Source: Metallyticus violacea (lineage: Eukaryota > Arthropoda > Insecta > Mantodea > Metallyticidae). From it: 64,000 nt of DNA. The notes beneath the pieces were generated by a model that saw only the letters and a list, made by a program, of their open reading frames with translations, ran no database searches and was not told the origin of the DNA. The stretch covers positions 78,436,501 to 78,500,500 of the forward strand of contig CM060831.1 of the NCBI GenBank assembly GCA_030762175.1, in the 5' to 3' direction. Position 1 is the stretch's first letter; the number at the start of each line of letters is the position of its first letter. Position numbers and translations under genes: made by a program. Shown here one piece after another: positions 23,601-35,817 of this stretch.

Positions 23601-24926
23601 TATTTGAAAATAGAATTTTAAAACTTTAACCAGGTATAATAATTTTAATCCTTTGGTGTAGGTGGCAGGCAAATAGCATTCATTTCTACCAAATAATTTG
23701 GCATTTTAAATATGTTGTTTAGAATTTCAGCTAGTCTTGATTAAAATTCATTTTTGGACATTAAACTCTGTGGCATAATTTACAAAATATATCAGCTCCC
23801 TTTATACTGAAATGGTCCCATTTAAATTCTTCAATTACTTATGTGTGTTTATTTTTGCAATGATTAACCACTTTGTTTACAATTATACAATGAACAGGTA
23901 ACGGATTTCCAGCTTTAATAACAAGATGGCGTCGGAATTTCAAAGCACTTAAACAAGAATTAAGTGCACTAAAGTTAATTTGGCACTGGACTGAAGACAA
24001 TAGGTGGGAGGGGTATAGTAGATCACGAGCTATGAACACCCTTATCCTTTAAGCCTATCACTTATCAGTTCCTGTTTACCTCCGGGCGGTGGCTCATAGC
24101 TTGTGTTGGCGATTTGTATTAATTTATATAGTAGTTTGAGTCTACGTAGCTTGATGTTAAGTACTTAAGAATCCTGATAAGCAAAGTACTGTTTAGACAA
24201 TGTAGAGAAAGAGAATAAATTAAAACATCAAATGTAAATACGCTCATTGTTACAGAACCTGAGTAAACGCTGAAAGACAAGATTTATGATGTTCGAATAA
24301 AATAAGAGATCGACTCAGAATGTTGTTACATTAGAAATCTCATTTTCACTATGACGTTAAGTAATATAGTTTATTTGGGGAGGGGGTTTCATATTAATGA
24401 AAACCACACTTTATATTAATATCACGAGAAAAAGCAATTAAAGTTACTGTAAAATAATGTTCGAGAAAATTCTTCAAGATATGGAAAGCATTAACAAGGA
24501 ATTCATGCAAAATGGTGTACCACGTCATGATCTGTAGTTTGCGCTCAAGTAAACTTTTTGAGCATTTATAGTAATCACGTGGTTCAGATTTAAACGTATT
24601 AGATTGCAGTTAAAAGACATAGCACATTTGAGCATAACCAGAAGTGGTTAGTTTTTATGATAGGCAAATGAAGATCACAATTACAGAAAAAAGTATCATA
24701 GTATATTGCTTCAAGTTATAATCTCACGGGCCACTTGTATTATTTGGTGCATTTTTAGTTTGTTTGTTTTTCAGGAAAAAATAAAGTTATATTTCGTGCA
24801 TTTTCAATTCGTTTAAATTTATTTACTAATATTTTATTCGTATTCTGCTTTTACATTTTTTTTTTCTTTTAGAATGAAATAATAACGGGCAGAGCTATGT
24901 AGTATTTAAAGGCCATATGTATTGTA
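20641..24926. other. Largely unassigned AT-rich DNA
   Basis: No transposon or gene is confidently recognised over about 4.3 kb, the longest featureless stretch of the window. A pyrimidine-rich acceptor-like sequence with an open segment at 22659-22741 is noted under findings. A 35-codon ATG frame at 21809 lacks support. Confidence 0.45.
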
Positions 24927-25230
24927 CGAGGGCGGTTTGATAAGTCTAGTAAAAAAAAAAAAAACATAGTAAATAACATATTTTTTTGTAAAAACAGAAA
25001 GTTGTTTCTCAACATAATCTCCTTTGAGCCCAGTACATTTGTCTAGCGAGATTACAACGTTTTAATTCTCTTAGAAAATAAATTATTTCGAACTGTGCAT
25101 ACTATTCGTTGACAACACAGATAACCTGTTCATTCGAGAATATTTTTTCCTTCCAAGTCAATTTTTGAGGTTAGGAAAGAGAAAGAGAGTCACATGGGGC
25201 CAAAACTGGAGAATAGGGTGGGTGGGGAAC

Positions 25231-25241
25231 TATTTCGAAGC
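25231..25241 (+). repeat. Target-site duplication, left copy (SINE-B B2)
   Basis: TATTTCGAAGC here is repeated exactly at 25508-25518 on the other side of SINE-B copy B2. It belongs to the mar-2 coding sequence. Confidence 0.9.
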
Positions 25242-25507
25242 TTGTCGGTCCTGGTGGTCTAGTACCTAAGATCGTGGGTTCAATCCCGACCAGAGTCGAT
25301 GGATATTTCGGGCGTAAAAATCCTAAGTATTGTTTCCTTCGGAAGGGAAATAAAGCTGTGTATCCCGTGTCGCACGTAAAAGAACCTCAAGCCTGAAAGA
25401 AGAGGCCTCTGAACAAAATTAATCGGCCGTTTTACGCCTTAAATTGAATGGGACACTGATGATTTGAGATGCGAAAGAGCACCCATAAATAAACCAAATC
25501 AAAACAA
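25242..25507 (+). mobile_element. SINE-B copy B2, inserted in mar-2
   Basis: The tRNA head reads GTCGGTCCTGGTGGTCTAGT and has lost about 20 bp before the B box GGTTCAATCCCGA. The body and the tail CCCATAAATAAACCAAATCAA are present. A perfect 11-bp duplication of mar-2 sequence flanks it. Confidence 0.95.
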
Positions 25508-25540
25508 TATTTCGAAGCCAGCTATCGCAACAACTGACGT

Positions 25541-25831
25541 ACCGCCACGGGTGGCCGAGGTCGTTAAGGCACGGACTCGTGAGCGGGAGGTCTGCGGTTC
25601 GAATCCCGCCAGGACCGTCCTCCCTGACTGGGGTTTTTTCCAGGTTTTCCTCAGTCTTCATAACTGGCAAATGCCGGGGAGGTACCTAAACTTAGGCCTG
25701 GAACGGTTCCTTCCTTAAAAAAAAAAATATCCTTTCCCAATATATCATTTCATCTCATGTATCACCAGTGTCACCGCCTGTGGTGCCTCAGTAGTAAAAA
25801 CGGGCGTTAAATACTACTCAAAAAAAAAAAA
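25541..25831 (+). mobile_element. SINE-A copy A7, inserted in mar-2
   Basis: This is one of the best-preserved SINE-A copies, with A-box-like GGTGGCCGAGGTCGTTAAGG, B box GGTTCGAATCCCG and tail CGGGCGTTAAATACTACTC plus poly(A). A perfect 12-bp target-site duplication AACAACTGACGT lies at 25529-25540 and 25832-25843. Only about 10 bp of unduplicated mar-2 sequence separates it from SINE-B copy B2. Confidence 0.96.
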
Positions 25832-26480
25832 AACAACTGACGTGTGAGCAGGCGCATTGTCCTCAATACTGGTCGCTTCTCTCCGCTTCACTACTCAAAC
25901 GTCCAATAGCAGCCAGTCTTACCCTTTCTTATTAGTCAATCATGATGCCTGTGAATTCCAGAACGGTTTTAGCTTTTGTCTGTGCACTTTCACCTTCGCC
26001 CGTGCACTGTTTTGTCTTCAGGGTTTAGTGATAGATTTAAGTTTTGTCTACAGTCACAAATCGGAGACAGAAGCCAATCGGATTATGCTCCAACTTTTCC
26101 AAACACGATTTTGGACAAATGCGGCACCCATCGCGCACTCAGCTTCTTCATGTACCATTCATATGAGATGCATACATTCTCAGCAGTCTTAGTGCAACTG
26201 TTTTATATCACGATATCATGAATTTTATGGAGACCTTTTCTTCACAAGAAACCTCAATCGGGCGTTCGGTACATGCAGCACCTGCAGTGCAGTTTATATT
26301 CATTTATCCAGTAACAAAATTGTCTCGAGTGTTGGTGCACAGTCCCCATGAACTTTCTAAGTCAGTTTGTACTTGGGTTGCAACTTTTAAATAAAAATGT
26401 TTTATCACTGCCGATACTCGGTTTTATCCATTTCTACGAAACGTGTTACACGGATCACTTAAAGAAAGAACAGCACATTG

Positions 26481-27191
26481 CATCTGTTTGGAAATTTTAA
26501 CAAAACCGTTACAAAAATTATACTTACTAACAGCCTTGTCACTTAACAAAATTTCTGCCACGTCGTTAAAATTTACCAGGCTTATCAGTGTTAAATGTTG
26601 TTTGTGATTGGATGAAGGGAATCAGATTTTATTCTAACTTTTGAATACCCAATGGTTATGTAACAAGTGCATGCAACATGTCAATAGGAATGAATTGAAA
26701 AAACTGAGTGACCAGAATGAGTCCCTTCTTAACTTCCATCAATCACAGGATCACTACAGCAGGGTTAACCGAACTTGAGAGTACCTAACACCATCCATTC
26801 TGGTTAAGATTGAGCCTGCAATTTCATCCTCGTCCACTTCTAGTGCAAGAGAGTGATAGTAGCCATTAGCTCCGCAATGAAACCTTTTAACCTAAAAACT
26901 AGTTTTTGTTTCGCTGTGTTCCGTAAGTATATTATTTATCTATTAAGTAACTATCATTGTCTTTAACTCTCCCGCTCAGTTATGTTTTCATTTGTAGGGT
27001 TGCCAGATTTGTTGAGAAAAAAGGAAACAAAAGACGATTTTCACGAATTTCTAGTTATGTTGTTGCATCTGAAACTGTACAGAAAGTCAACGTACCTAAA
27101 TAGTACATGAGTGATAATTTATTATTTAACCCTTAACTCTGTTTTAGACTGTAACATTTTAAAATATTTTTACAGAATCTATAGTTTGAGT
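26481..27191. other. Unassigned DNA
   Basis: The 5' flank of mar-2 may extend slightly into this stretch. Otherwise nothing is recognised. Confidence 0.45.
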
Positions 27192-28002
27192 CATTGTAGT
27201 GGATGTTTGTTATCTTAAGGAAAACTGCCCGTTGCTAGCGTGACGTAGACATTTTGGAAACAAATGATCTTAAGCGGGTCGTGCATAAGGACAGAGCAGT
27301 TCGAGACAGACTCGCAAGCAGGTCGGACCTAAGAGAATCAGCTGTTCTCTCTTCTTCCACTCGGAGGAACTAGTTCAGTAATATGAGACAGACATTTACT
27401 TTAAATGTGCAATAATTGTAACTGTTTTTGGTAACCTGTAATAAAGGGATAAATTTATGATGTCATTTAGTGAATTAGAGGTGTCTAATTAAACGTTTCT
27501 TCTCATCTTCCTAACCAAATGAGTGTGATATTAACCATATACTCCGTTCTTGGATGTAGTAGAATGTAACACCTTGCTCTGGAAGGAAACATATGAATTG
27601 AAACCAAATGAGAACACAGGCGTCTCCGCCAAAAGATGTCACGTTCTGAGACACTCAAGAACGAAAACGTAGTCGTTCAGAGATTAAATAACTGAAGGAG
27701 TAACTACATGGTTATTGTCACACTCTCTTGGCTAGGAAAATGAAAGGAAATTTATTAAATCAGACATCTGTAATTCACTAAATTATATCATCAGACATTA
27801 CCAAAGAGGTTAGAATTAATACATACCTGATGTAAATGTTCTCGTTCCTCCGAGCGGGAGATGTGATACCAACCGGACCGTGCGAGTGTCTTGTCCTTCG
27901 GCGTTATCCATGAACGACCGTTTGTTTCCAAAATTTCTTCGTCACGCTAGCAAAGGACGATTTTTCCCAATAATGCTAGGACAACAAACACACACTACAA
28001 TG
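27192..28002. mobile_element. Foldback-type inverted repeat element
   Basis: Left arm 27192-27535 and right arm about 27692-28002 are diverged inverted copies around a roughly 155-bp centre. Matching blocks include CATTGTAGTG at the outer ends, TTGCTAGCGTGACG, TTTTGGAAACAAA, CTCGGAGGAAC, ATTTAGTGAATTA and GAGTGTGA. No transposase frame is present. Related sequence at 33551-33760 shows this is a dispersed family. It is probably a non-autonomous DNA element. Confidence 0.6.
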
Positions 28003-29754
28003 GAGTGACGTGAATAAAACGTAGCAACTACACAGTAGACTCTATGGTGTAGGTAGCTTTAAGTCATATCGAAGTAAATAACTATCTCGAGAGAAATGGT
28101 ATACGGAAAAACTGGAGAAATAACTGCGGTCTAGTTGTAACTTCCTTACATTACTACGGTCTGTTTCGCGCTATTCCGCACTCCCGCCATGCCCCTTGCT
28201 GAGATGCGAGCAGAAGTTTGCATTTTAAAAGAAGTGCTAATCTTAAGAGATAAGTATGGTTACTTGTTTGGCACAATTCCGCACGGCCGCCATGTCCGAC
28301 AATGCATAAGAATGTGTTTGAATGGTGTGATCAGCTAGGAAGGTAGATATACCGTAACCGGAGTCACCAAGCAAAGAAGAAGCGCCTTATATCTCATATA
28401 GCACTCCTCCATATTCTTGAATCATGAACAGAACCAGGTCACTCGACGCTAATGTTGTAAACTTTCTTCAGCGTCACCTGAACATTAATACTGACATAAC
28501 CCTTACAATTAATATATTCGTCCTCGAAGATCGATGAGTTTTTATTTCTATCTGGGTGCAATTTAATGCACCTACAACAACAGTTGGTAGATTAAAACGA
28601 TTTTGCCACATCGACTATGCATTATTCATTTCATGCATTGTACTAGGGAAATCAATCAATGATGAGCTTTTTTCTAAAATATGATCCAAGTAATTAACAT
28701 TTTTATACTGCAAAATCTTGTGACACTCCAGGATCAGCAACTTACCGTGAAAATATTTCCTTGCGATTTCTTGGGGTTAGTGTTTTCCCCGAGTTTCATC
28801 GCTATTTGGCAGAAATTCTGATGTTAAAAAACAAATACGTTCAGTCTCAACACGCATCAGCTCTTTACACCTACTCATAACTCTTCTTTCTCTCGCATAC
28901 ATGAATGAATGTGGAATGTTATTAACTAATGGAGTGGAGTATGCTTCCCTTAGACTACAAAATACTGAAGTTGTAGATACACCTAACTAGTTGCATATCT
29001 TCGCTTTATTCACATCAAAAGTGAAGTTATAACTACCGTAGTTACAGCTACAGGGAGTAGTTGTTGCTACTTTTATTCACACCAAAGGAAGTTACAACCT
29101 AAAAGTACGGAAGTTTATATACTCTGCCCATTGACTCAAAATGCATATACCACAATATGTTGCCATTTTTTCAGGATAATAGAGTCATTCCTAACTGAAA
29201 AACATCAAACATGGCTGATATCAGGCATATTTAGCAGAAAAGTTTACAGTCTAAAGTAATTTAGCATTATTCCAAGCATATCTCTGCATGACTGATTAAA
29301 GCTAAGAAATACTTCAGCACTTATCAAGTCTACAGAACAGTTATTTTTATATCTGACCATTTTAAACTGCATTAATAAGAACACTTTCAACATAGGCATT
29401 AGAGTCTGGCATACTAATTACTTTTATAATATTATCATGTTGTATGAAATGCCCGGCGTCTCCACTAAATGTCAGCAACATTTACAAATATTACATTAGA
29501 GACATGTGAAGACCTAGCCCTATGAAATTTTACCTAATTGGACATTACAATCGCTTGGCAAGGAATAATGTTGCTAAAGCAGAACTTTTGTTTTTTCACT
29601 AAGTTACATTATGCAATTTATAATATTCTTTCATGTTTTCAAAGAGTGAGTGTTACAATTATTAATACCTAATTTTACATATTGAGTTCAGCTGTGCAAG
29701 TTTCTGAGATAGGGGAAAGGTTTGACACACACCAAATCTTTACTACCATCCCCC
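28003..29754. other. Unassigned DNA with short direct repeats
   Basis: Two roughly 35-bp segments resemble each other at 28160 and 28263 (both contain TTCCGCAC followed by CGCCATG). Two roughly 30-bp segments resemble each other at 29002 and 29070 (TTATTCACA, then AAGTTA). No gene is recognised. Confidence 0.45.
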
Positions 29755-29860
29755 ATGATTTGCTACATGGGTGGGGAAATTCCCATCCACCAATCAGGTT
29801 AAAACACAGACTTGCTTCTGGAAATTTTCGACAAAACCGTCGCCAACGATCATGCTCCTT
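29755..29860. repeat. Dispersed repeat segment related to 33780-33880
   Basis: Both places share a GGGGA-ATTCC stretch, then AATCAGGTTAAAACA, then a GAAATTT block about 20 bases later. This marks a diverged dispersed repeat. The copy at 33.8 kb directly follows sequence related to the 27.2-28.0 kb foldback element. Confidence 0.4.
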
Positions 29861-30229
29861 AACAAACATTCTCTCGCAACAATAAACGAACACACCCTAT
29901 CAATCCAAACAATGCATATGCAACAATATTTGATACATTCACCTCATAAAGAAAACCAACCCAATTTTCAACAACACTGATTTCTATTTCCATGTAACAA
30001 TGTGACAGTTTCATACACTTCCTCGGCCTAAGAGACTTGCAGCAAACAAAACCCACTTGTACATGTCTGCATAACTAAAATTAATATTCTCGTTCAAACA
30101 CTTCATAACATTTTCATTAACACCTTCTGCTTTCTGAAACACATATTTGTGTTTAAATGTTTAAACTGTTCTTTAACCTCACTTCTGAATAATGTGTCTG
30201 ATATCTTAAGTGTAGTGTAGGGAGAGGAG

Positions 30230-30410
30230 GATCTGTTGCTTGGCCAGCGCGACGGCCTTGACGTCCCTTGGTTTCATTCTTTGGGAGCACGTGAAGAGTG
30301 TCGTGCATGCCACCCCAATTGAATTGATGTGTGCACACACGCACATGTTGGAGAGAGTTCAATGGAACGTGAATTCACTGGGGCTGAAGTTGGACACGTT
30401 CTCTGAATTA
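30230..30410 (+). pseudogene. Transposase C-terminal scrap (tn-T-like)
   Basis: The frame ALTSLGFILWEHVKSVVHATP resembles the conserved DLTPLDFYLWG-x-xK-x-xVY-x-TP segment of Tc1/mariner-related transposases with an N-terminal DUF4817-type helix-turn-helix. The downstream LERVQ-x-N also fits. The rest of the element is not seen, and the motif aspartates are lost. This rests on one short motif. Confidence 0.45.
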
Positions 30411-32677
30411 CTTTTTTGTTTAATTTGCATTGTTCTTATAGCAATAAATAAGCTTATGTAACTTCAGGGTTTTGTTTGCTCAACCATGTGGCTCCTAAAC
30501 AACATGGATAGTATGCAAAACAGTATTATCTTTGTGAGGTGTACAAAGTTTGTTGCAGAGGTTCTGAATTTCTCTGTATGAAATTGTTTCCTCCTCCTTC
30601 TCCTATTGCATATGCATAGTTTGGTTCTCAGCTTGCTTGTTTATCGGTTGCAACGCATCACATAATTAAGAGTTGCAGGCTTTGTGACATAATCAGTTCA
30701 TCAGATTCGTATCTTCTGTATGGGCGCAGTAAGGAAGCTTCAGGAATTGGGTACTTTTCGACCTGATAATTTGTAATTACTGCTGGAGGCTTCTTCACTA
30801 AGTCTACGCAGTGACCCAGGTATTTTTTTTAACTATGTGCACTGCTATGACAAATTGCAAAGTCATGCTACTTTTGGCAAAGTTTTAGAACTGTTATTTC
30901 TTTTAAACATTTTTGCCGGTTGAGTGGGTCATATATTAGTGCATTATTGCTGCTGACGATTTCCCCTACATAAATTAATATGTTGGTTTTCACGCTTTTT
31001 AAATTTTGTATTAGTTAATTGCGTTTAAAAATTACATGTTAATAGTTATTGTTGAATGTGTGAATTATTCCGTACTGTTGAGTCACTTTTCCCTCGCCAC
31101 ATTTTGAGGGTTTTTCTCTAGCACCTTCCTAAAGTGAGAGCTCAAGTGTAACATATTAAAAGCAAATGTTGTTCAAAAGCTTATTATAAATAACTGCAAC
31201 TGTGTGTTTACACAGTATGTGTATATGTTTAGCCTATGGTGAACTGGGCACCAATGATTCATTAACGGTTCTACCTCTTTGGTCAGCTTAAAAAACAATT
31301 ACAACATACTTTGGTGCTCAGCGTCCTTGGGCAAGAGGACATCAACCTCTCTGTTAGCAGGTCATCATTGAGTGGAGGGGGTGAAGGCTCATACTGAACA
31401 ATGCTACCAAGTTTCACTTTTGACATTAGCTCCAAATAACTTCCCGTAGTTTTTCACTGCGGTAGTTAATAGATCTCAGTGTAACGCAATATCGTATCCA
31501 GCAGTCTTCCTTTGTGCGGCTAAATGATGTCCAAAAACGGAAACAATTGTAGCTAATATTATTCAGGATGTGGATTTTTACCACGATAGTCCAATTGTGA
31601 AAGTATTGCGTAAATGTCAATTAAATACTGGAAAGAGCTAAGTTCCATGGTTCCCCTTTGGTAATGCGTGTGACATTAAGTTTGTAAAAAAGAAGTAATA
31701 CTGATTTACACTCAGTGATAAACAACAAACTCGAGTGCCTCAAAACTTGTAGATACTTTTTTCCCAAAGAAAACTTTCTTTATATTTGTACTCGTTATTT
31801 GATACCCGATAGCTGCGGTTCTCGATGCTTTCATAATATTTATCACAATATAAAATAAAAGTTTGTCATTTTATTATTTTGTGATAAACAATAAACCAAA
31901 CACACAGTTTGAATTTCCCTACTAACCCAGTTTATTTTTTATTATGACACATCTAAAACTTTTACAAGGACGATGACTTCTAAAAGAGATGCACAGACTG
32001 TCCATCGTTACTTTTCACTTGTTTCACTTTCGCTGTCGTGAACTTTTTAGTTGAGATGTCCAGTAAAAACAATTTTATGGCCTGAGTAACGTATTTCTTT
32101 AGACGTATAATGTAGAGAGAATTTTCCATCTCGCGAGAAAAAAACTTTTTTTATAAATGCGGCATGTGAGATGCCGTATTATTTGCAGAATTCAAATTAA
32201 AATAGTTCCAAACTTCACTCATATTATCCAAAGAAGGTTGAATACGAAACACACCGTCTTCTATCACTCAAAAATCAACTAGATAGTAATGTAAAAGCAG
32301 ATTTCATGCTTAAGACGCTGAAATATGATATTACAATAAATTACGTGTGATTAGATAGTTCAACAAATCACATATATTTATCAAAAGTATCTTTTATTAT
32401 TGGAGGTTATTTTGTAAGCAGATCTACTCCAAACTGCAATTCAGCACATTTTATTGCCTTGTAGGTAGTTTTTAGAGACATTTGCACTGTTACCCGATCA
32501 TCTATAGTCCAATTTCTTCGTACCTGATGTTTAGAAGCTCATGAATGACATTGAGGCCATTTTAAAATGTGCTACTTATGACATTGTTATATTAACAATG
32601 TATGAAAAAAATATCGATCTCATGTACAGAAGAGTCGTTCGATATTAACACCTCTTGTGTATAACCCATTTCTAAGT
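30411..32677. other. Unassigned AT-rich DNA
   Basis: No gene or repeat family is recognised over about 2.3 kb. Confidence 0.5.
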
Positions 32678-33294
32678 ACTACTTCAGTTAATGTAAGACG
32701 TTAAAAACTTATGAAATATAATAAAATACTGTCGCTAATAGTATATGTCTTCAGAGGGAACTGATAGCGCCAAATGAACATTATTAGCTCCTTGGCACCT
32801 TTCTTTCTAATTTTTCCTCTTCCTTTTCTTTTACTTCTCCTTGTTATGTTTTATTTTTTGTAACACATTAATTTAGCATACAAAATTAAATATAGAAACA
32901 TACATGGCTGAGTTTTTGTGTGTCATAAATTGAATAAGGCTTCTAAATATAACACTCGAAAAACACTAGTATATAACATCTGACACTACTTCAGTTAATG
33001 TAAGACGTTAAAAACTTATGAAATATAATAAAATACTGTCGCTAATAGTATATGTCTTCAGAGGGAACTGATAGCGCCAAATGAACATTATTAGCTCCTT
33101 GGCACCTTTCTTTCTAATTTTTCCTCTTCCTTTTCTTTTACTTCTCCTTGTTATGTTTTATTTTTTGTAACACATTAATTTAGCATACAAAATTAAATAT
33201 AGAAACATACATGGCTGAGTTTTTGTGTGTCATAAATTGAATAAGGCTTCTAAATATAACACTCGAAAAACACTAGTATATAACATCTGACACT
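32678..33294. repeat. Perfect tandem duplication, 307-bp unit
   Basis: The first unit starts at 32678 (ACTACTTCAGTTAATG) and the second at 32985, with the same bases throughout as far as I can compare by eye. The repeat ends after CACT at 33294. The unit has no coding frame or known element signature. The sequences outside the two units differ, with a few bases of ACT microhomology at the junction. It is either a very recent tandem duplication or an assembly artefact. Confidence 0.93.
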
Positions 33295-33550
33295 TTTGCA
33301 TGTACGACACAAATTTCTGCGCATAAAAATTTTCAGCTATAACAAGTGTGGCATTCTAAATGCGAAAATAAAAAAATACGATTTTGGAAAACCCGCTTTT
33401 CAATTCATTATAGTTATAAACAATCCACACAATAATCCCATTACTTCACAGAACTTAATGAAAATTGAACTTATTAACAAAGCCCCTTCACAAGATGTCA
33501 CGACCTACGACATCCAGGAATAAGAACTAGCTGATATTAGATATTAATAT

Positions 33551-33870
33551 CTGTAAAATATCCACATGATTATTATCACACTCTCCTGGCAAGGAATTCC
33601 AGAGGACTTATAAAATCAGACCATGTAATTCACTAAATATCATAAATTTATTGCATTATTTCAAGTTAAAATAGAATTACAATTATTACATACCAGACGT
33701 TTCAAAGTGGGAGATTACGTCCGACCTGCTTGGTGGTCTCTCTCGAGCTGATTAACTACTCGCGTTTCCACACTTTCTTTAGATGGGGAGATTCCAAACA
33801 ATTAATCAGGTTAAAACATTGTTTGTTCCGAGAAATTTCTAAGTAACGGACAATTGACCACCGCTTTTAA
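33551..33870. repeat. Dispersed repeat related to the 27.2-28.0 kb foldback
   Basis: TTATCACACTCTC, AAATCAGA, TGTAATTCACTAAAT, ACATACC and GGGAGAT occur in the same order as in the right arm at 27.7-27.9 kb. The block CGACCTGCTTGG matches the reverse complement of the left arm (AAGCAGGTCGG). This supports a moderately diverged third copy of that family. Confidence 0.55.
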
Positions 33871-34900
33871 TAAACGGAATAATACTAAATGAACAAACTA
33901 CAACAATATAAACTGTACATGTGCCGCAATACTAATATTTTAAATATAACAATATTAGAATATTTTTATTTTGTTTGATAAAAATATGTAAGTATCGAAT
34001 ATCAAGATTAAAACATGTATAGGTATCAAAATCGACAATGAAAAATATTTCATAAAGATCCATTTATGATGACAATAGAATCAAATGTTAGCTTTCTGTT
34101 CCTAGCTACAGGAAACAGTCATTTTCATTATATTGTGATTAAACACGAGAGAAGAGAACAGATAAAGAGAAAGAAGAAGTTAAAATTTGTAAAGTTTCAG
34201 GCACTATGGTATATAGTTTCTCAAATATTCATCACAATGAAACGTTCCAAAGTTTTACTCTCTCTCTCTCCACACACATTGTACATTGTACATTTTTCTT
34301 GCGTGGAATTATACGAACCGGAAACGTTGGGGTTAAGCTGTTGGTCAGGGTCTTCTGACCGTTACTTGAACAGGGGTCACGACCCAAAGGTCATGCAGGA
34401 ATGCAATTCTCAATTCACAATCTCCTTGTATATAATCCAAATATCAGGTATCGTTTTCTCATGAGAAGCTGTACTCAACTTGCATTTAACTGTAAGACAA
34501 CGTTTTCTCACAACTTGGCCTCTTTAGTCAAAGATATTGGCCCTCTTTACCCATGCACTCATTCTTACATATATAAATATGCATATAGCTTTCTTACGCT
34601 AATAACGCTCTGTCTTAGCGTTAGAAATTAGAAATTAGAACTTAGAAATTAGAATAGCTAAGAATAAAGATCTAGTGCAGCGATCCTCTAAGAACGCTAA
34701 TTTAGCAGCTGTTCAGCTAAACATCTCAAGAACTATTTACACTTGAAACATGATCATACAATTCTAATTTGATCTAGTTTATATTTTGCTAAGCAAATAA
34801 CTATTGTTTTACTGAATACATTTGTTCCAGTTCCTACCTAGGTGTACACTTAATAAACATACCAAAATATCTTCACTATATACAGAAAAGTATTTTTAAC
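33871..34900. other. Unassigned DNA
   Basis: A 132-codon plus-strand open frame (34066-34464) shows no family signature. A short 7-8 bp tandem repeat (TTAGAAA type) lies at 34620-34654. Nothing else is recognised. Confidence 0.45.
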
Positions 34901-34965
34901 AGTGTTTAACGTCCGTTTTTACTGTTGAGGTATCAAAGGCGGTGGATTTTAATGATACAGGAGAT
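34901..34965 (-). mobile_element. SINE-A tail fragment A8
   Basis: GTGTTTAACGTCCGTTTTTAC, then GTTGAGGTATC and GGCGGTGGA, are the reverse complement of the SINE-A 3' end. The element is cut off after about 65 bp. Confidence 0.65.
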
Positions 34966-35811
34966 TATAGCCGACTTTATGGATGCAGCTATATATGTAA
35001 TTATCAATTTAGTGTTTTTCCGTTTTTAACTCAAATTTCTGAGTGCTTACATACAAATTTATTTGTAACAGCGCGCTGCATTGGCATGATTCTTACAGCT
35101 GTATCCTGTGGTACCGCCCCACACCACCAGAACGAATTTGGCTGCACTTTCGACCTGTTTCACAGGTTGCCGTACGCTTGCTTTATGCTCTGAGACAGTA
35201 AGTACAGACAAAACTGAGAATTGGTCAGTGGGGCGGTATCTAGGGCGGGGAGAAATTGGCTGCTATTGCAATTCTGAAGGATGCGCGAGCATTGCCAAGT
35301 TGCTAAATATAATTTCTTGACACTTACAGATTTTACATTTATTGATACAGTGATTTAGTTTCCTGTTTTTATAGTCTGTAGGTGTAAAAATAAAACGATT
35401 TTAATTATTTACTTGTTACTTTAATTGTTATTGTATTTAGCTCCGACTTTATTTGAGCGATTGGTTTGCAGCTTCGGTTTTCCATGGCGCTTTCCAGTGC
35501 ATAAGGTGCATTATTTTGCATTTAAATAAAATTACGTACAAACAGAATACCTTGTGTAAATATGTCAACGTTTATTTTCCTGTCTCAGTATTTCTAATAT
35601 GTTGTATTTTATGATGCAATATAGTAATTTTTACTTTATCAGTGTTCTATAGTATATTAAATAGTCTAAAGCAGTGAATAGATATGTTTGTGTGCATCAG
35701 TATATTTTATTATAAAATTGTATAATATGTTCAACAAATTTTCAAATTAAACTCTTGTGGAGATAGGGCTTACCAACTTTGTAGTTGCGAGTCGCCACTG
35801 CACGAGATGAA
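34966..35811. other. Unassigned DNA with GC boxes
   Basis: A GC-richer patch at 35100-35310 contains GGGGCGG and GGGCGGGG blocks and two ATTGG motifs. It has a promoter-like composition but no recognised gene follows. Confidence 0.35.
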
Positions 35812-35817
35812 ATAAAT

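Larger units (their letters stand above)
24927..26480 (-). mobile_element. mar-2: mariner interrupted by two SINEs
   Basis: The 3' inverted repeat CGAGGGCGGTTTGATAAGTC starts at 24927 after a TA. On the minus strand the transposase begins MDKTEYR (start codon complement at 26429-26431). It continues through YWINEYK, a KLSARWVPHL helix-turn-helix end, FVTVDKT (first catalytic Asp kept), EDNAPAHTS (second Asp kept) and PPYSPVLAPCD (third Asp kept). Frameshifts and stops interrupt it throughout, and only 29 residues remain between the last two aspartates instead of 34. SINE-B copy B2 and SINE-A copy A7 sit within the last catalytic region. The 5' inverted repeat was not found, so the right boundary is approximate. 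Confidence 0.88.

Noticed and set aside
34066..34464. 132-codon plus-strand open frame
   Set aside because: No recognised motif, no splice context, and a composition that matches the surrounding noncoding DNA.
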